A DNA stretch of 14,762 nucleotides from an uncultured Eubacteriales bacterium (GTDB taxonomy: Bacteria > Bacillota > Clostridia > Christensenellales > Aristaeellaceae), in the NCBI GenBank assembly GCA_902796115.1, contig CADBNX010000172.1:1-14762 (forward strand), in the 5' to 3' direction. Both the position numbers and the translations under genes were made by a program. The notes under the pieces were generated by a model. It worked only from the letters and a program-made list of their open reading frames with translations. It had not been told where the DNA came from and ran no database searches. Positions 12,867 through 14,762 of this stretch are shown here, in pieces; the first letter of the stretch is position 1, and each line of letters opens with the position of its first letter.

Positions 12867-14762
12867 TTTCCCTCCCCCGACCCGGGCGCGTCGATGGTCG
12901 AAATGGTCAGGGTCGTTTCCTCCAGCACGTCCAGCAGCACGCGCACGGTATCAAGGCTGGTAAAGATCGTCGCGTTGTTCTCCGTGGCGCAGCGGCGGAT
13001 CTGCAGACCGTCGCTCTCCGAATCCAGCCCGCCGATTTCCCGGGTGTTGATGATATAGGCCACATGCCCCTGCCGGATGCTCTCCGGGATCTCGTCGCTG
13101 CCCTCGCTGATCTTCTTCAGCGTATGGGTGCGGATGCCCCGCTCCTTCAGGAATTTCGCGGTCCCGCTCGTCGCCTCGATGTTGAAGCCCAGCGCGTAGA
13201 AACGGCGGATGAGCGGAAGCGCTTCTTCCTTGTCCCGGTCCGCGATGGTGGCCAGCACCGTGCCGTAGTTCTGCAGCCGCATGCCCGCCGCCTGCAGCGC
13301 TTTGTAGAGCGCGCGGTTCAGCCGGTCGTCATAGCCGATCGCCTCGCCGGTGGATTTCATTTCCGGGCTCAGGTACGCGTCGATGCCTTTGATTTTGTTG
13401 AAGCTGAATACCGGCACCTTCACATAAAAGCGTTTCTTCTCCTCCGGGTAGAGGTCGAAGAAGCCCTGCTCTTTCAGGCTCTTCCCGAGGATCACCTCGG
13501 TGGCGATGTCCGCCAGCGACCAGCCGGTCGCCTTGCTCAGGAAGGGGACCGTGCGGGAGGAGCGCGGGTTCACCTCGATGATGTACACGTCCTCCTTTTC
13601 ATCCACAATGAACTGGATGTTGTACAGCCCGATGATGCCGATGCCCAGGCCCAGCTTTTTCGCGTACTGCAGGATGACGCCCTTCACCCGGTTGCTGATG
13701 GAAAATGCGGGATACACGGAAATGGAATCGCCGGAGTGGATGCCTGTGCGCTCCACCAGCTCCATGATGCCGGGCACGAATACGTCCCGTCCGTCGCAGA
13801 TGGCGTCCACCTCCACTTCCTTGCCGCGGATGTATTTATCCACCAGCACCGGCTTGTCCGCGTCGATCGCCACGGCGTTCTCCAGATACCGGCGCAGCTG
13901 TTCCTCGTTGCCCACGATCTGCATGGCGCGCCCGCCCAGCACGAAGCTCGGCCGCACCAGCACCGGGTAGCCGATCTCCCGTGCCGCGCGCACGCCCTCC
14001 TCGATATGCGTCACCGCCCGCCCCTCGGGCTGCGGGATCTTCAGTTCCTGCAGGATATGCTCGAAGCTGTCCCGGTTCTCCGCCCGTTCGATGGCTTCGC
14101 AGTCCGTACCGATGATTTTTACGCCGCGTTCCATCAGCGGCTGCGCCAGGTTGATCGCGGTCTGTCCGCCCAGGGAGGCGATCACGCCCTCCGGATGCTC
14201 GAAATCGAGGATCGCCATCACGTCCTCCGGCGTCAGGGGCTCAAAATACAGCTTGTCCGCCGTGGTATAGTCCGTCGACACGGTTTCCGGATTGTTGTTG
14301 ATGATGATCGATTCGTACCCCGCGCGCCGGATGGTCTGCACCGCGTGTACGGTGGAATAATCGAATTCCACCCCCTGTCCGATGCGGATGGGCCCGGCGC
14401 CCAGCACCGCGATCTTTTTGCGCTCCGTCAGGATGGAATCGTTTTTTCCGTGATAGCTCGCATAAAGGTAGGCAATGTATTTTCCGGTGTGCAGCGTATC
14501 CACCATGCGGAATACCGGCACGATGCCCTTTTCCCTGCGCAGGGCGTAAATCTCCGTCTCGCGGCATCCCCAGAGCTGCGCGGTGTACGCGTCCGAAAAG
14601 CCCATTTTCTTCGCTTCCCGCAGTACTCCGGCGTCCCCGGGCGCGGCGGCAAGCGTTTTTTCCATGTCCGTAATGCGGCGGATGCTCTCCAGGAAAAGCT
14701 CCGTGATCATGGTCACACGGTGCACCTTTTCGACGCTCTCGCCCCGGCGCAGAAGCTCCGCC
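12863..14762 (-). CDS. carB: Carbamoyl-phosphate synthase large subunit, C-terminal part
   Basis: About 632 in-frame residues are visible; the reading frame is open at the right edge, so the N-terminal half lies outside the window. The visible part starts at the end of the first synthetase unit and the oligomerisation domain (VTMITELFLESIRRI). It continues into the second ATP-grasp synthetase unit, with VLGAGPIRIGQGVEFDYS, SLGGQTAINLA, GYPVLVRPSFVLGGRAM and VNPRSSRTVPFLSKATG. The last 130 or so residues are the MGS-like allosteric domain (YALGFNIEATSGTAKFLKER, then AYIINT). It makes carbamoyl phosphate from bicarbonate, ATP and CarA-derived ammonia. It is the first gene seen of the operon; carA is expected beyond the edge. 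Confidence 0.97.
   Translation of the reverse strand, partial: AELLRRGESVEKVHRVTMITELFLESIRRITDMEKTLAAAPGDAGVLREAKKMGFSDAYTAQLWGCRETEIYALRREKGIVPVFRMVDTLHTGKYIAYLYASYHGKNDSILTERKKIAVLGAGPIRIGQGVEFDYSTVHAVQTIRRAGYESIIINNNPETVSTDYTTADKLYFEPLTPEDVMAILDFEHPEGVIASLGGQTAINLAQPLMERGVKIIGTDCEAIERAENRDSFEHILQELKIPQPEGRAVTHIEEGVRAAREIGYPVLVRPSFVLGGRAMQIVGNEEQLRRYLENAVAIDADKPVLVDKYIRGKEVEVDAICDGRDVFVPGIMELVERTGIHSGDSISVYPAFSISNRVKGVILQYAKKLGLGIGIIGLYNIQFIVDEKEDVYIIEVNPRSSRTVPFLSKATGWSLADIATEVILGKSLKEQGFFDLYPEEKKRFYVKVPVFSFNKIKGIDAYLSPEMKSTGEAIGYDDRLNRALYKALQAAGMRLQNYGTVLATIADRDKEEALPLIRRFYALGFNIEATSGTAKFLKERGIRTHTLKKISEGSDEIPESIRQGHVAYIINTREIGGLDSESDGLQIRRCATENNATIFTSLDTVRVLLDVLEETTLTISTIDAPGSGEGK

Overview
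The window looks like a chromosomal stretch from a GC-rich member of the Clostridia (Firmicutes/Bacillota), probably an uncultured gut or rumen type. The grounds are the sigma-A-like promoters, strong AGGAGG-type ribosome sites, frequent TTG and GTG starts, a class 1B PyrD/PyrK pair, a PadR operon with HAAS/DUF4097, a YlmH-type S4 protein, and PurR-box-like motifs before purE. This assignment is inferred from gene content, not from a marker gene. All genes except one toxin-antitoxin pair lie on the minus strand, so they are read here from right to left.

Right side (about 8467-14762): a compact de novo UMP operon, carB (5' end outside the window)-pyrK-pyrD-pyrF-pyrE-pyrB-pyrI. Nearly every junction is an overlap (ATGA, TTGA or 13 nt). 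The exception is pyrF-pyrE, where a 13-bp tandem duplication shifts the pyrF reading frame and opens a 57-nt gap. carB supplies carbamoyl phosphate, PyrB/PyrI form aspartate carbamoyltransferase with its zinc regulatory subunit, PyrD/PyrK oxidise dihydroorotate with NAD+, and PyrE/PyrF finish UMP. carA and pyrC would be expected outside the window.

Middle (about 6816-8404): an AT-richer accessory patch. It holds a plus-strand Phd/YefM antitoxin-PIN toxin operon with its own promoter and terminator, convergent with a GNAT acetyltransferase gene. Beyond it is a stand-alone purE with a near-consensus promoter and upstream PurBox-like inverted motifs. Between purE and the flotillin gene lies a 240-bp block made almost entirely of near-perfect short-loop palindromes (5934-6170), the strangest non-coding piece in the window.

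Left-centre (about 1537-5894): a tight, probably co-transcribed cluster of flotillin, PAP2 phosphatase, YlmH-like S4 RNA-binding protein, and a membrane protein. The last has a channel-like two-helix N-terminus, TrkA-N-type Rossmann domains and a C-terminal RyR domain. The cluster suggests membrane-domain organisation linked to a nucleotide-sensing or ion-flux protein, but no function is proven.

Left end (1-1377): a self-contained PadR operon. A promoter is overlapped by a perfect 10-bp inverted repeat, followed by an unrecognised 60-aa ORF, padR, and a HAAS(DUF1700)-DUF4097 protein cut by the window edge.
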